Origin: Providencia sp.
GTDB lineage: Bacteria; Pseudomonadota; Gammaproteobacteria; Enterobacterales; Enterobacteriaceae
Assembly (NCBI RefSeq): GCF_003533305.1
Contig: NZ_DOEH01000010.1
Location: 90,039-154,038 of the forward strand
Direction: 5' to 3'
DNA: 64,000 nt
The notes under the pieces are model-generated. The model was given only the letters and a program-made list of their open reading frames with translations. It made no database searches and was not told where the DNA came from. The translations under genes and the position numbers were made by a program. Positions 27,901 to 34,979 of this stretch are shown here, piece after piece. The stretch's first letter is position 1; every line of letters begins with the position of its first letter.

Positions 27901-28132
27901 GGTTTTAATTGATAAAGAAGATGGCATGGGTGATCAGCTTTACTTCATAGTAGAAACAAAATCCAGTATCTTTTCTGATGATTTAAGAGCATCTGAACAA
28001 GCGAAAATTAACTGTGGTATGGCTCACTTTAAAGCATTGTCGAAAGATAAAGAGGGTAATGCTCTTGAGAATCCTGCTAAATTTGTAAAAGCTGATTCTT
28101 ATGATACGTTCGCTGTTCATCTAGAAGAATAA
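24950..28132 (+). CDS. type III restriction enzyme Res subunit
   Basis: 1060 residues. SF2 helicase motifs: Walker A METGTGKTY (about 102-110), VLIDEPQSV (D235, a DEPQ variant typical of Res), SATLTEKFN, and EGWDNPNVFQI with KKRQEIGRGLRLA (motif VI). The C-terminus has a PD-(D/E)XK nuclease: NPDWAVL with D982 and VETK with E1002 and K1004. Res cleaves DNA after ATP-driven communication between two Mod-bound sites. No internal stop or frameshift is seen, so the enzyme looks intact. Confidence 0.92.
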   Translation: MSEMKIKFNSDLAHQRDAINAVIGVFEGQETFKSNFSVLSNSLTNEQLGLFARNNDIGVANALTLLPEELYENIRNIQLINGLPQTETSTKTLPSLDFTIEMETGTGKTYVYLRGVFELNQKYGLTKFIIVVPSVAVKEGVYKSLQITEEHFRKEYKNIQYDYFVYDSSKREQVRNFATNDYIQIMVINIDAFSKSFTDPEKENTANLIHRTDDRLNGMKPIEFIQATNPIVLIDEPQSVASTVNRKKAITSLNPLCTFRYSATLTEKFNLLYKLDSIDAYNRQLVKQIEVASLEVQDNHNQAYIKLISVDNKKSPITAKIEIDAQTKTGKLQPRKIITVKSGTDLFEVSSGRTVYEGYVINDIYCEEGGEYIDFTSRDDIISLGMAIGEVDEDTYKRLQISKTIEEHLEKELRFFKKITTGVDPMDHSKVMSQKGIKVLSLFFIDKVVNYRGYTKDGVPIQGKFAQWFEEEFTQQLRKPKYRVLYPFVWDQDGSGKPVINEQVLKELASSVHNGYFAQDKRKDAAGNPLFAESKIAANGEGGKTAADESAYNLIMKDKEKLLSIDEKLRFIFSHSALKEGWDNPNVFQICTLNETNSVMKKRQEIGRGLRLAVDQSGERVPYGFEVNTLTVMANESYEQFVSELQKEIEKEEGIKFGAIEMHQFANIVISKEFDKKEFLGAKKSEEIYQHLTDKGYIDKNGKIQDSLKADLADNTVSLPESVNKYSDAILATLTKVSKGLSIKKHEEKQTAILREDDGKQVVLGDDFKALWDRIKYKTTYRVDFSVAELVEKCMKEIRASVAVASAKFEYKKVKVAITEAELETFDEESKIQYYRNRNFQLPDVVTYLESNTNLTRKTVVQILLGLGDKLESFKNNPQRFIELASEVIRKQMRLAIVDGITYHRIGDEDYYAQKLFQEEELTGYLKNMVETKKSIYDYIICDSDIESEFAAKLEESNDVKLYAKLPAWFKIDTPLGSYNPDWAVLIDKEDGMGDQLYFIVETKSSIFSDDLRASEQAKINCGMAHFKALSKDKEGNALENPAKFVKADSYDTFAVHLEE

Positions 28133-28149
28133 AGTTCTCCACATTAGCT

Positions 28150-28175
28150 GAGATAGCTAGTTAACTAGCTATCTC
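28150..28175 (+). terminator. terminator-like palindrome after res
   Basis: GAGATAGCTAG (28150-28160), TTAA, CTAGCTATCTC (28165-28175): a perfect 11-bp stem 18 bp after the res stop, followed by GTGCTTTTATT. The T-run is interrupted, so termination strength is uncertain. Confidence 0.6.
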
Positions 28176-28221
28176 GTGCTTTTATTGTGAATAAACATGC
28201 GTATACAAATATTTTGACTTA

Positions 28222-28395
28222 CTAGCATGATTTATGTCCATAAGTAAATGGTGTTGAACTTAGATTGTAAATACCAACAGATAATTCCGCAAGGAAAGTC
28301 ATTGAGTTAGCTATCGAGTCAACACCTATATCTCCGACTTGATTATATTGGTTCAGTTCATCAAGAAATGATTTTATTTCTTCATAATTATTCAC
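28222..28395 (-). CDS. possible 57-residue protein between res and the integrase
   Basis: GTG start at 28395 with a strong ribosome site (AAGGAAGG, six bases upstream) and a stop at 28222-28224. The sequence starts with NNYEEIKSFLDELNQYNQVG and contains a mildly hydrophobic NSMTFLAELSVGIYNL segment. No family recognised. The good ribosome site and a clean 57-codon frame in AT-rich DNA make it a plausible real gene, convergent with res and downstream of the terminator-like palindrome. Confidence 0.5.
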   Translation of the reverse strand: MNNYEEIKSFLDELNQYNQVGDIGVDSIANSMTFLAELSVGIYNLSSTPFTYGHKSC

Positions 28396-28438
28396 ATTCA
28401 ACCTTCCTTGAAATTAAATTTAGACATAACTTAATAAT

Positions 28439-29689
28439 CTACCTTTTCCCAAACCCAAACGCCCCCACATGCCTCTCCCTATTCACATCCAGATAATCAG
28501 CCCACCACTGCACCATCAGCCGTCTTTCCTCAATGTGCTCTGCCTTATGAATATAAGCAGCTCTTACTGAGTTGCGTTCTTGGTGGCTCATCTGCCTTTC
28601 TACTGCATCCTTCGACCATAGCCCTGACTCAATCAACGAACTACACGCCATCGTTCTGAAGCCATGCCCACACACTTCCGTCTTAGTGTCATAGCCCATC
28701 ACACGTAATGCGTTGTTAACCGTGTTTTCACTCATTGGCTTTTTAGGATTATGATCACCGATAAAGATCAGTTCGTGGTTACCGCTGAATTGATAGATCT
28801 GCTTTAAGATCTCAATGGCTTGCCGGCTTAAAGGAACTAAATGGGTAGTGCGCATTTTTGATCCGCGATGAGAGTGTTTAACTCCTTCTATCGCTTCGCG
28901 CTCTGCGGGGATCGTCCACATGGCATTATCAAAATCGATTTCATCCCAGCGGGCGAAGCGCAGTTCACTGGAGCGGATAAAGACTAATAAGGTGAGTTTG
29001 ACTGCTAGAGTAGTTAACGGTCTGCCAGTATAGCTATCTATACGCTGTAGAAGCTCTGGTAAGCGTTTAAGCTCTAACGCGGCTCTATGGACACGATTAC
29101 CAGTAGCAATTGCACCAGCCATATCCTGCGCTGGGTTATAGTCGATTAAACCGCTTTGTACTGCATAACGCATAATACCTGTCACACGCTGTTGTAAACG
29201 TGCAGCTACCTCAAGACGTCCAGATATCTCTACGGCTTTAATCGGTTCGAGTAGATCGCGAGTTTTTAGTTCGGCAATATTACGTTTGCCAATAGCAGCA
29301 AAGATATTGTCCTCAAGGCTTTTGAGGACTCGATGGCGATGGCCTTCTGACCATTTCTTATTCGTTGCGTGCCAATCGCGAGCAACTTTCTCAAAGGTAT
29401 TAAATTCCTTTTGTTGCTCTTCTTTCACTTCTTTGCGTTTTTCGCTTGGATCAAATCCATTAGCAATTAACTTTCTGGCGGCATCTCTTTTCTCTCTGGC
29501 TTCTGCAAGCGAGATGTCAGGGTAAACACCCAGCGCCAACATTTTTTGCTTACCACCAAAGCGATACTGCAAACGCCAATATTTTGAGCCGTTGGTATGT
29601 ACCATCAAGTGCATACCATCACCGTCTGTTAATTTATACGATTTATCCAAAGGCTTGGCAGCCCTGACTTTAGCATCAGTAAGAGCCAT
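28439..29689 (-). CDS. P4-type tyrosine integrase of the island
   Basis: 416 residues with the N-terminal DUF4102 arm-binding domain (ALTDAKVRAAKPLDKSYKL, then DGMHLMVHTNGSKYWRLQY) and a C-terminal tyrosine-recombinase domain: FIRSSELRFARWDEID (first Arg), HGFRTMACSSL (His-x-x-Arg), and AYIHKAEH holding the probable Tyr nucleophile. It sits 190 bp from tRNA-Leu, transcribed away from it, as usual for elements inserted in leuX. Arm-type sites lie between gene and tRNA. The protein appears complete, so the island may still be excisable. Confidence 0.93.
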   Translation of the reverse strand: MALTDAKVRAAKPLDKSYKLTDGDGMHLMVHTNGSKYWRLQYRFGGKQKMLALGVYPDISLAEAREKRDAARKLIANGFDPSEKRKEVKEEQQKEFNTFEKVARDWHATNKKWSEGHRHRVLKSLEDNIFAAIGKRNIAELKTRDLLEPIKAVEISGRLEVAARLQQRVTGIMRYAVQSGLIDYNPAQDMAGAIATGNRVHRAALELKRLPELLQRIDSYTGRPLTTLAVKLTLLVFIRSSELRFARWDEIDFDNAMWTIPAEREAIEGVKHSHRGSKMRTTHLVPLSRQAIEILKQIYQFSGNHELIFIGDHNPKKPMSENTVNNALRVMGYDTKTEVCGHGFRTMACSSLIESGLWSKDAVERQMSHQERNSVRAAYIHKAEHIEERRLMVQWWADYLDVNRERHVGAFGFGKR

Positions 29690-29702
29690 GATTTATCTCC
29701 TT

Positions 29703-29755
29703 CTGTTGGTACAAACTATTATCGAATCGAGAGATACCAACACATATACCAACAG
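29703..29755. repeat. integrase arm-type sites, right end
   Basis: TACCAACACATATACCAACAG (29735-29755) has two TACCAAC units and matches the left-end site at 6271-6291. A further inverted unit CTGTTGGTA lies at 29703-29711, immediately upstream of the integrase start codon, so binding there could also repress the integrase promoter. Confidence 0.6.
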
Positions 29756-29840
29756 CAGGTACTTGATGTGGGTTGACCTTAGTATACTTGGGAAGACTGA
29801 AAAGTGGGGAAAAGCCTTGTAAAACTGGGATTTCAGATAC

Positions 29841-29864
29841 AAAAAAAGACGTCAGTTGACGTCT
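29841..29864 (-). terminator. Rho-independent terminator of tRNA-Leu
   Basis: On the minus strand AGACGTCA-AC-TGACGTCT (29864-29847) is followed by seven T (to 29841). It lies 14 bp past the tRNA CCA end, on the island side of the attachment core. Confidence 0.8.
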
Positions 29865-29877
29865 CTTGATGTTCTTA

Positions 29878-29962
29878 TGGTGCCGAAGGCCGGAATCGAA
29901 CCGGCACACCCGAAGGCGGTTGATTTTGAATCAACTGCGTCTACCAATTCCGCCACTCCGGC
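29878..29962 (-). tRNA. leuX: tRNA-Leu (anticodon CAA), island integration site
   Basis: An 85-nt class II tRNA with acceptor stem GCCGGAG/CTTCGGC (one G-U), D-arm TGGCGGAATTGGTAGACGCA, anticodon stem-loop GTTGA-TTCAAAA-TCAAC giving anticodon CAA, a variable arm, the T-loop GGTTCGATTCC and an encoded CCA. It matches E. coli leuX, a well-known island hotspot. The 3' end serves as the attachment site; the gene remains intact after integration. Right-hand core genes (lptG-lptF, pepA) follow as near leuX in E. coli. Confidence 0.96.
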
Positions 29963-30396
29963 ACTGAAGTGATGTGTTTCTTGGGAAACGCCGTCATTAT
30001 ACTTGCCTCACGCGCTCTGGCAACATTTATCTTGAAGATTCAGATTGTTCGATTAAAAAAAAAGCATATTCCATGAATAAAGATGAAAAGAGTGCAATAT
30101 CCCTAAAATAATTCAAGCGACTTATCGATTTGCAGTGAAACTATGTCCAAAAAAATATGTCCTAGTCCTATATTTTCTGAAACTACAGTAACTAAATAAT
30201 TTTCAACACTAAACATCAAAAACACTCATGCCACATGAAACATATCGGGTATGACTTTTTTGTTTATTTATGAATAGATAATTATTGTGAGTTTTGTACT
30301 AACTATTTTAATCACCGCAGGACACTGATGGCTGGCAGCAAAGCGTAAATTTTGTTAGTTTATCCGCAATCTTGCACAAATATTTAAGGCATCATC
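29963..30396. other. 434-bp gap upstream of leuX
   Basis: It should contain the leuX promoter (minus strand) just right of 29962, but I cannot identify it with confidence. The rest is AT-rich with nothing recognised. Confidence 0.5.
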
Positions 30397-30483
30397 ATGG
30401 GTTTTGTTGGGTGGATAGCAATAGGTATCGTTATTGGCATCTTAATTGGCGTCATAATGAAAATTTTCGCTAAGAAAAAATAA
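30397..30483 (+). CDS. 28-residue membrane miniprotein
   Basis: ATG 30397 to TAA 30481-30483, with AAGG seven bases upstream. The sequence starts MGFVGWIAIGIVIGILIGVI and ends KIFAKKK: one transmembrane helix with a positive cytoplasmic tail. The start resembles the first helix of the GlsB/YeaQ/YmgE family (MGF..WI..G...G), which is about 80 residues long, so it could be a miniature relative or independent. It ends 49 bp before ampH. Confidence 0.5.
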   Translation: MGFVGWIAIGIVIGILIGVIMKIFAKKK

Positions 30484-30532
30484 TATTGGCTGAAAAGTCA
30501 TTTGCAAACAATCATATCGGCTGGCTTCTAAC

Positions 30533-31756
30533 ATGAAGAAATCGTTTTTAAAAATATTGTCAGTATCAGCACTGTCTCTCGCCTTGATGGCCTGTTCTAC
30601 CCCGACAGAAAAACAACCAAAGTTTCTGCAAGGTAATGATGTTACATCCCCTGACTGGCAAGTTTTTGAGGGAGATAGACGGACGTATGAGCGTGTCGCT
30701 AAGATTGTTGATCTTTACGCAAATCGTATTTTTAATGAAAGCGATGCGCGCGGCATGGCTATCGTGGTTATTGATAATAACCAAGTCCTGACTCGTTATT
30801 ATGGCGAAACAGCGCCCGGTAATGGCAAAAAACCAGGGCCGAATTCATTGATTCGCATTGCTTCTGTTTCTAAATTAATGACAAGCGAAATATTAATTAA
30901 ACTAGAACAAGATAAAAAACTGTTAATTACTGACCCTCTTCAGCAATATAGCTACAACGGCGTTACTGTACCGGACAACAATAGTGGACAACCTATTCGT
31001 CTTTACCATTTAGCGAGCCACACCAGTGGGCTTCCTCGGGAGCAGCCTGGGGGGAAATGGGGGCGCCCTGTGTTTATTTGGCCGACCCAAGATAATCGTT
31101 GGACATGGCTAAGAACAGGAAAACTCGATGCGACGCCGGGTACTGAAGCGTCTTATTCAAACCTAGCCTATGACCTGCTTGCAGATGCGATGATCAAAGC
31201 ATCTGGACAATCCTATCCACAATTATTTAGTCGCTATGTCACTTCACCTGCCAAAATGACGGAAACCACTTATACGCCAAGTAATGCGCAATGTGCCCGA
31301 TTAATGGAAGGCACCAAGCCAAGCCCTTGTCACAATACCCTCGCAGCGGCAGGCAGTGGTGGTGTGTATTCAACACCTGCGGATATGCAAAAGTGGATGC
31401 AACAATTTTTATCCACAGATAGCAGCTTAAGAAAATCAACGGCCGCGCGTGAACAAGGTATTTATTTCCCTCGAAATAAATTAATAGACATAAAAGGGAT
31501 GGATGTTGCTGGCCAAGCCGATGGATTAGGGCTCGGCTGGGTTTATATGAAGCCTAGAAACGGTATCCCGGGGATATATCAAAAAACCGGTGGTGGCGGT
31601 GGTTTTAACTCTTATATGGCGATGATCCCACAACAGAATATTGGTATTTTTGTCGTGATGACCCGCAAAGAAAGCAGCAAATTTAGTAAGCTAACGATTG
31701 GTGTTAACGAACTAGTTGCTTCGTTATCATCGAACCATGCGTATGGAAAACATTGA
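30533..31756 (+). CDS. ampH: AmpH-like penicillin-binding DD-peptidase, lipoprotein
   Basis: 407 residues. It closely resembles E. coli AmpH from memory (PREQPGGKWGRPVFIWPT, SPCHNTLAAAGSGGVYSTP, IPGIYQKTGGGGGFNSYMAM). Active-site motifs: S111-V-S-K114, the YSN of AYSNLAYDLL-type sequence, and KTG. AmpH is a DD-carboxypeptidase/endopeptidase in peptidoglycan recycling with weak beta-lactamase activity. Here the N-terminus carries a lipobox LMAC (C21), so it is likely lipid-anchored, unlike the cleaved signal of E. coli AmpH. It is not the inducible AmpC. A terminator follows. Confidence 0.85.
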   Translation: MKKSFLKILSVSALSLALMACSTPTEKQPKFLQGNDVTSPDWQVFEGDRRTYERVAKIVDLYANRIFNESDARGMAIVVIDNNQVLTRYYGETAPGNGKKPGPNSLIRIASVSKLMTSEILIKLEQDKKLLITDPLQQYSYNGVTVPDNNSGQPIRLYHLASHTSGLPREQPGGKWGRPVFIWPTQDNRWTWLRTGKLDATPGTEASYSNLAYDLLADAMIKASGQSYPQLFSRYVTSPAKMTETTYTPSNAQCARLMEGTKPSPCHNTLAAAGSGGVYSTPADMQKWMQQFLSTDSSLRKSTAAREQGIYFPRNKLIDIKGMDVAGQADGLGLGWVYMKPRNGIPGIYQKTGGGGGFNSYMAMIPQQNIGIFVVMTRKESSKFSKLTIGVNELVASLSSNHAYGKH

Positions 31757-31845
31757 AAGGGTACCGCCGACGCAGTTAACGCACTGGCGAGTTATACCCC
31801 AATCTTAAAACGCGGCTTTGTTCGTGTTCTCACACTGATCGCAAC

Positions 31846-31893
31846 AACTGCCTGATAAATTCAGGCAGTTTCTCAAGCAGAAACTGCTTTTTT
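31846..31893 (+). terminator. terminator with an alternative upstream hairpin
   Basis: GCAGTTTCT (31865-31873), CAAGC, AGAAACTGC (31879-31887) and six T form a Rho-independent terminator. Its 5' arm overlaps the 3' arm of another perfect stem, AACTGCCTGA/TCAGGCAGTT (31846-31855/31861-31870), so the two cannot form together. Confidence 0.75.
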
Positions 31894-31961
31894 GCAATTA
31901 TTTAATCATATCAGCCGCTATTCTTAGACCCAACCATTTGTAATCATAAGCAGGGACTAAG

Positions 31962-32456
31962 ATGAAATTACCACCATTATTTTCTTTTCACATATTGCGC
32001 TTATATCCAGCTAAAAGTGGAGTTATCTCTGCATTTAGTCAGCAATTAACAGCGGTACGCGGTCACCATAAAATGTACCCATATCCTGAAAAATCTGAAT
32101 ATGTCAGCATTGATCTTTCAAGACTAACTAATGAAACCTACAAGAACCCGAACTATAAAGAGACCGATGAATATAAAGAATTGGTTGCTATCACTCGACA
32201 AGAAGCGAACAAACAGTTTGCCGAAAAAATAAGAAAGAACGCCTATTATCTTAATAACTCATACAGCGCAAATGGGAAATTGTTTTCTTACGCACAAAGG
32301 ATGGCGAATAAAACTAAAAGCTGTGTGATAGGAATTAAAGGTGAAAGAAGCGGCAAAGACAAAGAGGAAAACACAACCCAACAAGTATTTTTTCAGCCAC
32401 AAGGAAAAATTAAAGCCGTACTCTGTAGTATGGGTAATTTTATCTTCGGCAAATAA
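31962..32456 (+). CDS. hypothetical protein, 164 residues
   Basis: Not recognised. The N-terminal 35 residues are mixed hydrophobic without a clear signal-peptide cleavage pattern; the rest is polar and basic, with YKNPNYKETDEYKELVAITR and KQFAEKIRKNAYYLNNSYS. Two cysteines late in the sequence. It sits between ampH and the convergent lptG, separated from each by a terminator, and has a modest AGGGA ribosome site. It may be a recent acquisition or genus-specific gene. Later starts, for instance at Met38 (MYPYPEKSEY), are possible. Confidence 0.45.
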   Translation: MKLPPLFSFHILRLYPAKSGVISAFSQQLTAVRGHHKMYPYPEKSEYVSIDLSRLTNETYKNPNYKETDEYKELVAITRQEANKQFAEKIRKNAYYLNNSYSANGKLFSYAQRMANKTKSCVIGIKGERSGKDKEENTTQQVFFQPQGKIKAVLCSMGNFIFGK

Positions 32457-32465
32457 TATACATGT

Positions 32466-32510
32466 AGATAAAAAAGGCGGTGAGTTCATTCGACTCCACC
32501 GCCCTTTTTA
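32466..32510. terminator. bidirectional terminator between the 164-residue ORF and lptG
   Basis: GGCGGTGAGT pairs with ACTCCACCGCC (one bulge) and is flanked by A-run on the left (32470-32475) and T-run on the right (32504-32508), so it can stop both converging transcripts. Confidence 0.8.
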
Positions 32511-32527
32511 TCGAGATTAATACTGTT

Positions 32528-33604
32528 TTATTTTCGTTTCACCAATAACACAATACTCACCGCTAGGAATAATAGGCTCGGCAATGCCGCAGCAATAATC
32601 GGAGGCACGGAGTAGACTAAACTCCAGTTACCAAACCCTTCATTGAGCACATAAAACAAGAAGCCCCCCACAATACCTGAAATGACGCGGACACCCATTG
32701 GCACTGTACGTAATGGCCCAAAGATGAACGAAACCGCCATCAGCATCATGACCGCCGCAGACAGTGGCGCTAATATTTTTTTCCACATACTGAGCTGATA
32801 TACCGCAGCTACCTGACCACTCTCTTTTAAATAAGAGACGTATTGATACAGGCCGCGAATAGAAAGCGAATCCGCATTAAGTGAAACTATTCCTAATTTC
32901 TCAGGCGTTAAATTGGTTTTCCAATCAACGGTTAAACGTTGGGAACCATTGATTTTCTTTTCACTGCTTAATATTGATTCATCGACTTGCGATAAAACCC
33001 AAAATTGATTTGCAGTATCGTAAGTGCCACTCGAGGCAAACATCACAGATTGCAGTTTTTGTTGCTCATTAAAGCGATAAATAGAAACATCTTGAATTGA
33101 AGTGGAATTATTGATGCGCTGAATGTGAATGAAATCACGACCATCCTTCGCCCACATACCTTCGTCCGTCACCACCAATGAATTACCCACAATCTTTTCA
33201 GCGCGATAATTTCTAGCCCATTGCTCGCCTGCTGGCGCTATCCATTCACCAATAAACATTGCAATAATAACTAGTGGAACAGCGGTTTTCATCACGGAAA
33301 GCGCTATCTGTAAACGGGTAAAGCCAGAAGCTTGCATCACCACCAGTTCACTACGCGAAGCGAGAGCACCAAGCCCCATTAATGCACCAAGCAGCGCCGC
33401 CATAGGAAAAAAGATATCGATATCTTTCGGTACCGTTAGTAAGGTAAAAACCCCTGCGCTAAGCGCGGTATAATCACCATCACCGACTTTACGTAATTGT
33501 TCGACAAACTTGATGATCCCCGCAAGGGAAACCAATAAAAATAGCGTCATCAGAATAGAATTTAGGATGGTTCGACCGATATATCTATCTAAAACACCAA
33601 ACAT
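32528..33604 (-). CDS. lptG: LPS export permease LptG
   Basis: 358 residues, six predicted membrane helices split three and three around a periplasmic beta-jellyroll domain, the plan of the YjgP/YjgQ family. With LptF and the ATPase LptB it extracts lipopolysaccharide from the inner membrane and passes it to LptC. Features include MFGVLDRYIGRTILNSI at the start and SRSELVVMQASGFTRLQIA, the coupling-helix region. Start and lptF stop overlap by one base (TGATG), showing coupling. Length agrees with E. coli (360). Confidence 0.95.
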   Translation of the reverse strand: MFGVLDRYIGRTILNSILMTLFLLVSLAGIIKFVEQLRKVGDGDYTALSAGVFTLLTVPKDIDIFFPMAALLGALMGLGALASRSELVVMQASGFTRLQIALSVMKTAVPLVIIAMFIGEWIAPAGEQWARNYRAEKIVGNSLVVTDEGMWAKDGRDFIHIQRINNSTSIQDVSIYRFNEQQKLQSVMFASSGTYDTANQFWVLSQVDESILSSEKKINGSQRLTVDWKTNLTPEKLGIVSLNADSLSIRGLYQYVSYLKESGQVAAVYQLSMWKKILAPLSAAVMMLMAVSFIFGPLRTVPMGVRVISGIVGGFLFYVLNEGFGNWSLVYSVPPIIAAALPSLLFLAVSIVLLVKRK

Positions 33605-34701
33605 CAGGCTACCCCTTTACTAAATTTGACGCGTATACGGCGCATTGGCAATGTATTCCACATATTTAAGACTATTGCTAAGGCTAAATAGCCAAAATTG
33701 ACTATCCACATAGCATATTTAGGGTCAATGTCATCTTTACTTGCGCTATTGCGGAGCGTACTTTGCAACAAGAAGAATATTAGGTACAAAAGCATTGCCG
33801 GTAGCATGCTCAATACACGGCCTTGGCGAGGATTCACTTCACTTAACGGCACCACCATCAAGGCCATTACCACTACGGAGAAAACAATGGTTAAGCGCCA
33901 GTGGAACTCAGCATTGACGTCAGGCGTGTTCTCTTTCCACAGCTGCAACATATTTTTTTGTTCAACTCTATCCTGACGGGCTTCAGTGGATTTATGGTCA
34001 ACAACCGCCTGATAGTTCACAAAATCAGTAATTCGAAAATCGCGTAATAATGCAGTGCCCTCGTAACGAGTGCCTTCATTGAGAACGACGACTTGACGAC
34101 CTTCTTGGTCTTCTTTCATATAGCCGCTATCTGCCACAACGACAGATGGGCGCTGTTCATTGGCAGCACGTAATTGGGCTAAGAAAACATGTTGAAAATT
34201 ATTTCCTTTAACATCCCCAATATACAACACAAAATTACCATCTTTGGTGGTTTTAAATTGCCCTTCCACCATCGCCGCGAGGCCTGGGTTAGCTTTTGCA
34301 TCTGCTAATACCTGTTCTTGATATTGAGATGACCAAGGCAACATCCAGGTAATATTACCGATAGCAACGAGTGCCGTGAGGGTTGCGAGTACTAGCGCTG
34401 CTTTCACCAATACATCTTTACCAAGACCACAGGCATGCATCACCGTGATTTCGCTTTCAGTGTAAAGTCGACTGTATGTCATTAATAGCCCAAGAAATAG
34501 GCTCAAGGGCAGGATCAATTGCGCCATTTCAGGCACACCTAACCCTAGCAAAGGAAGTACTAAGTTTGATGGAATATTACCCTGTACCGCCGCACCGAGA
34601 ATATCGATGGACTTTTGACTAAAAAAGATCAACATCAGCACAAAAAGTATCGCTAATTGACTTTTCAGGGTTTCTCGTACCAAATATCTAATAATTATCA
34701 C
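33604..34701 (-). CDS. lptF: LPS export permease LptF
   Basis: 365 residues (E. coli 366), the partner of LptG, with the same six-helix plus periplasmic domain layout. Visible features are MIIIRYLVRETLKSQ at the N-terminus and TESEITVMHACGLGKDVLVK, the coupling-helix region contacting LptB. It is the first gene of the lptFG operon and is divergent from pepA across a 278-bp region. Confidence 0.95.
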   Translation of the reverse strand: MIIIRYLVRETLKSQLAILFVLMLIFFSQKSIDILGAAVQGNIPSNLVLPLLGLGVPEMAQLILPLSLFLGLLMTYSRLYTESEITVMHACGLGKDVLVKAALVLATLTALVAIGNITWMLPWSSQYQEQVLADAKANPGLAAMVEGQFKTTKDGNFVLYIGDVKGNNFQHVFLAQLRAANEQRPSVVVADSGYMKEDQEGRQVVVLNEGTRYEGTALLRDFRITDFVNYQAVVDHKSTEARQDRVEQKNMLQLWKENTPDVNAEFHWRLTIVFSVVVMALMVVPLSEVNPRQGRVLSMLPAMLLYLIFFLLQSTLRNSASKDDIDPKYAMWIVNFGYLALAIVLNMWNTLPMRRIRVKFSKGVA

Positions 34702-34919
34702 GCTTATTACGCCTGTGAAAACTTGTCTTTTGGGTAGAAAATGGCTAAGTTCGTTTCATGTCTGCCATTTACTAACATATACTCTGGTTTATTGTAAGGC
34801 TAGAATGATATAAAAGCATTCTCTATACTGATAGACAAATCAGAACATGCTTAATTTTAGTAAAAAACCAGATGTTCACGCAGTTTAACATAAAGAGTTC
34901 ACTCTCTATGAGGTAGATC

Positions 34920-34964
34920 ATGCGAAACGTTAATTCTAACGAGCGCATTGGCCTTTGTCTTTAA
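34920..34964 (+). CDS. possible 14-residue leader peptide before pepA
   Basis: ATG at 34920 to TAA at 34962-34964, encoding MRNVNSNERIGLCL. A good ribosome site, GAGGT, lies five bases upstream, and the stop lies 15 bp before the pepA ATG, just ahead of its CAGGAG. It could be a regulatory leader or simply a chance ORF. Confidence 0.3.
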   Translation: MRNVNSNERIGLCL

Positions 34965-34979
34965 GATTCAGGAGAACGC

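Noticed and set aside
30533-31756. AmpC-type inducible beta-lactamase
   Set aside because: Sequence motifs and flanking segments match AmpH, and there is no divergent ampR gene.
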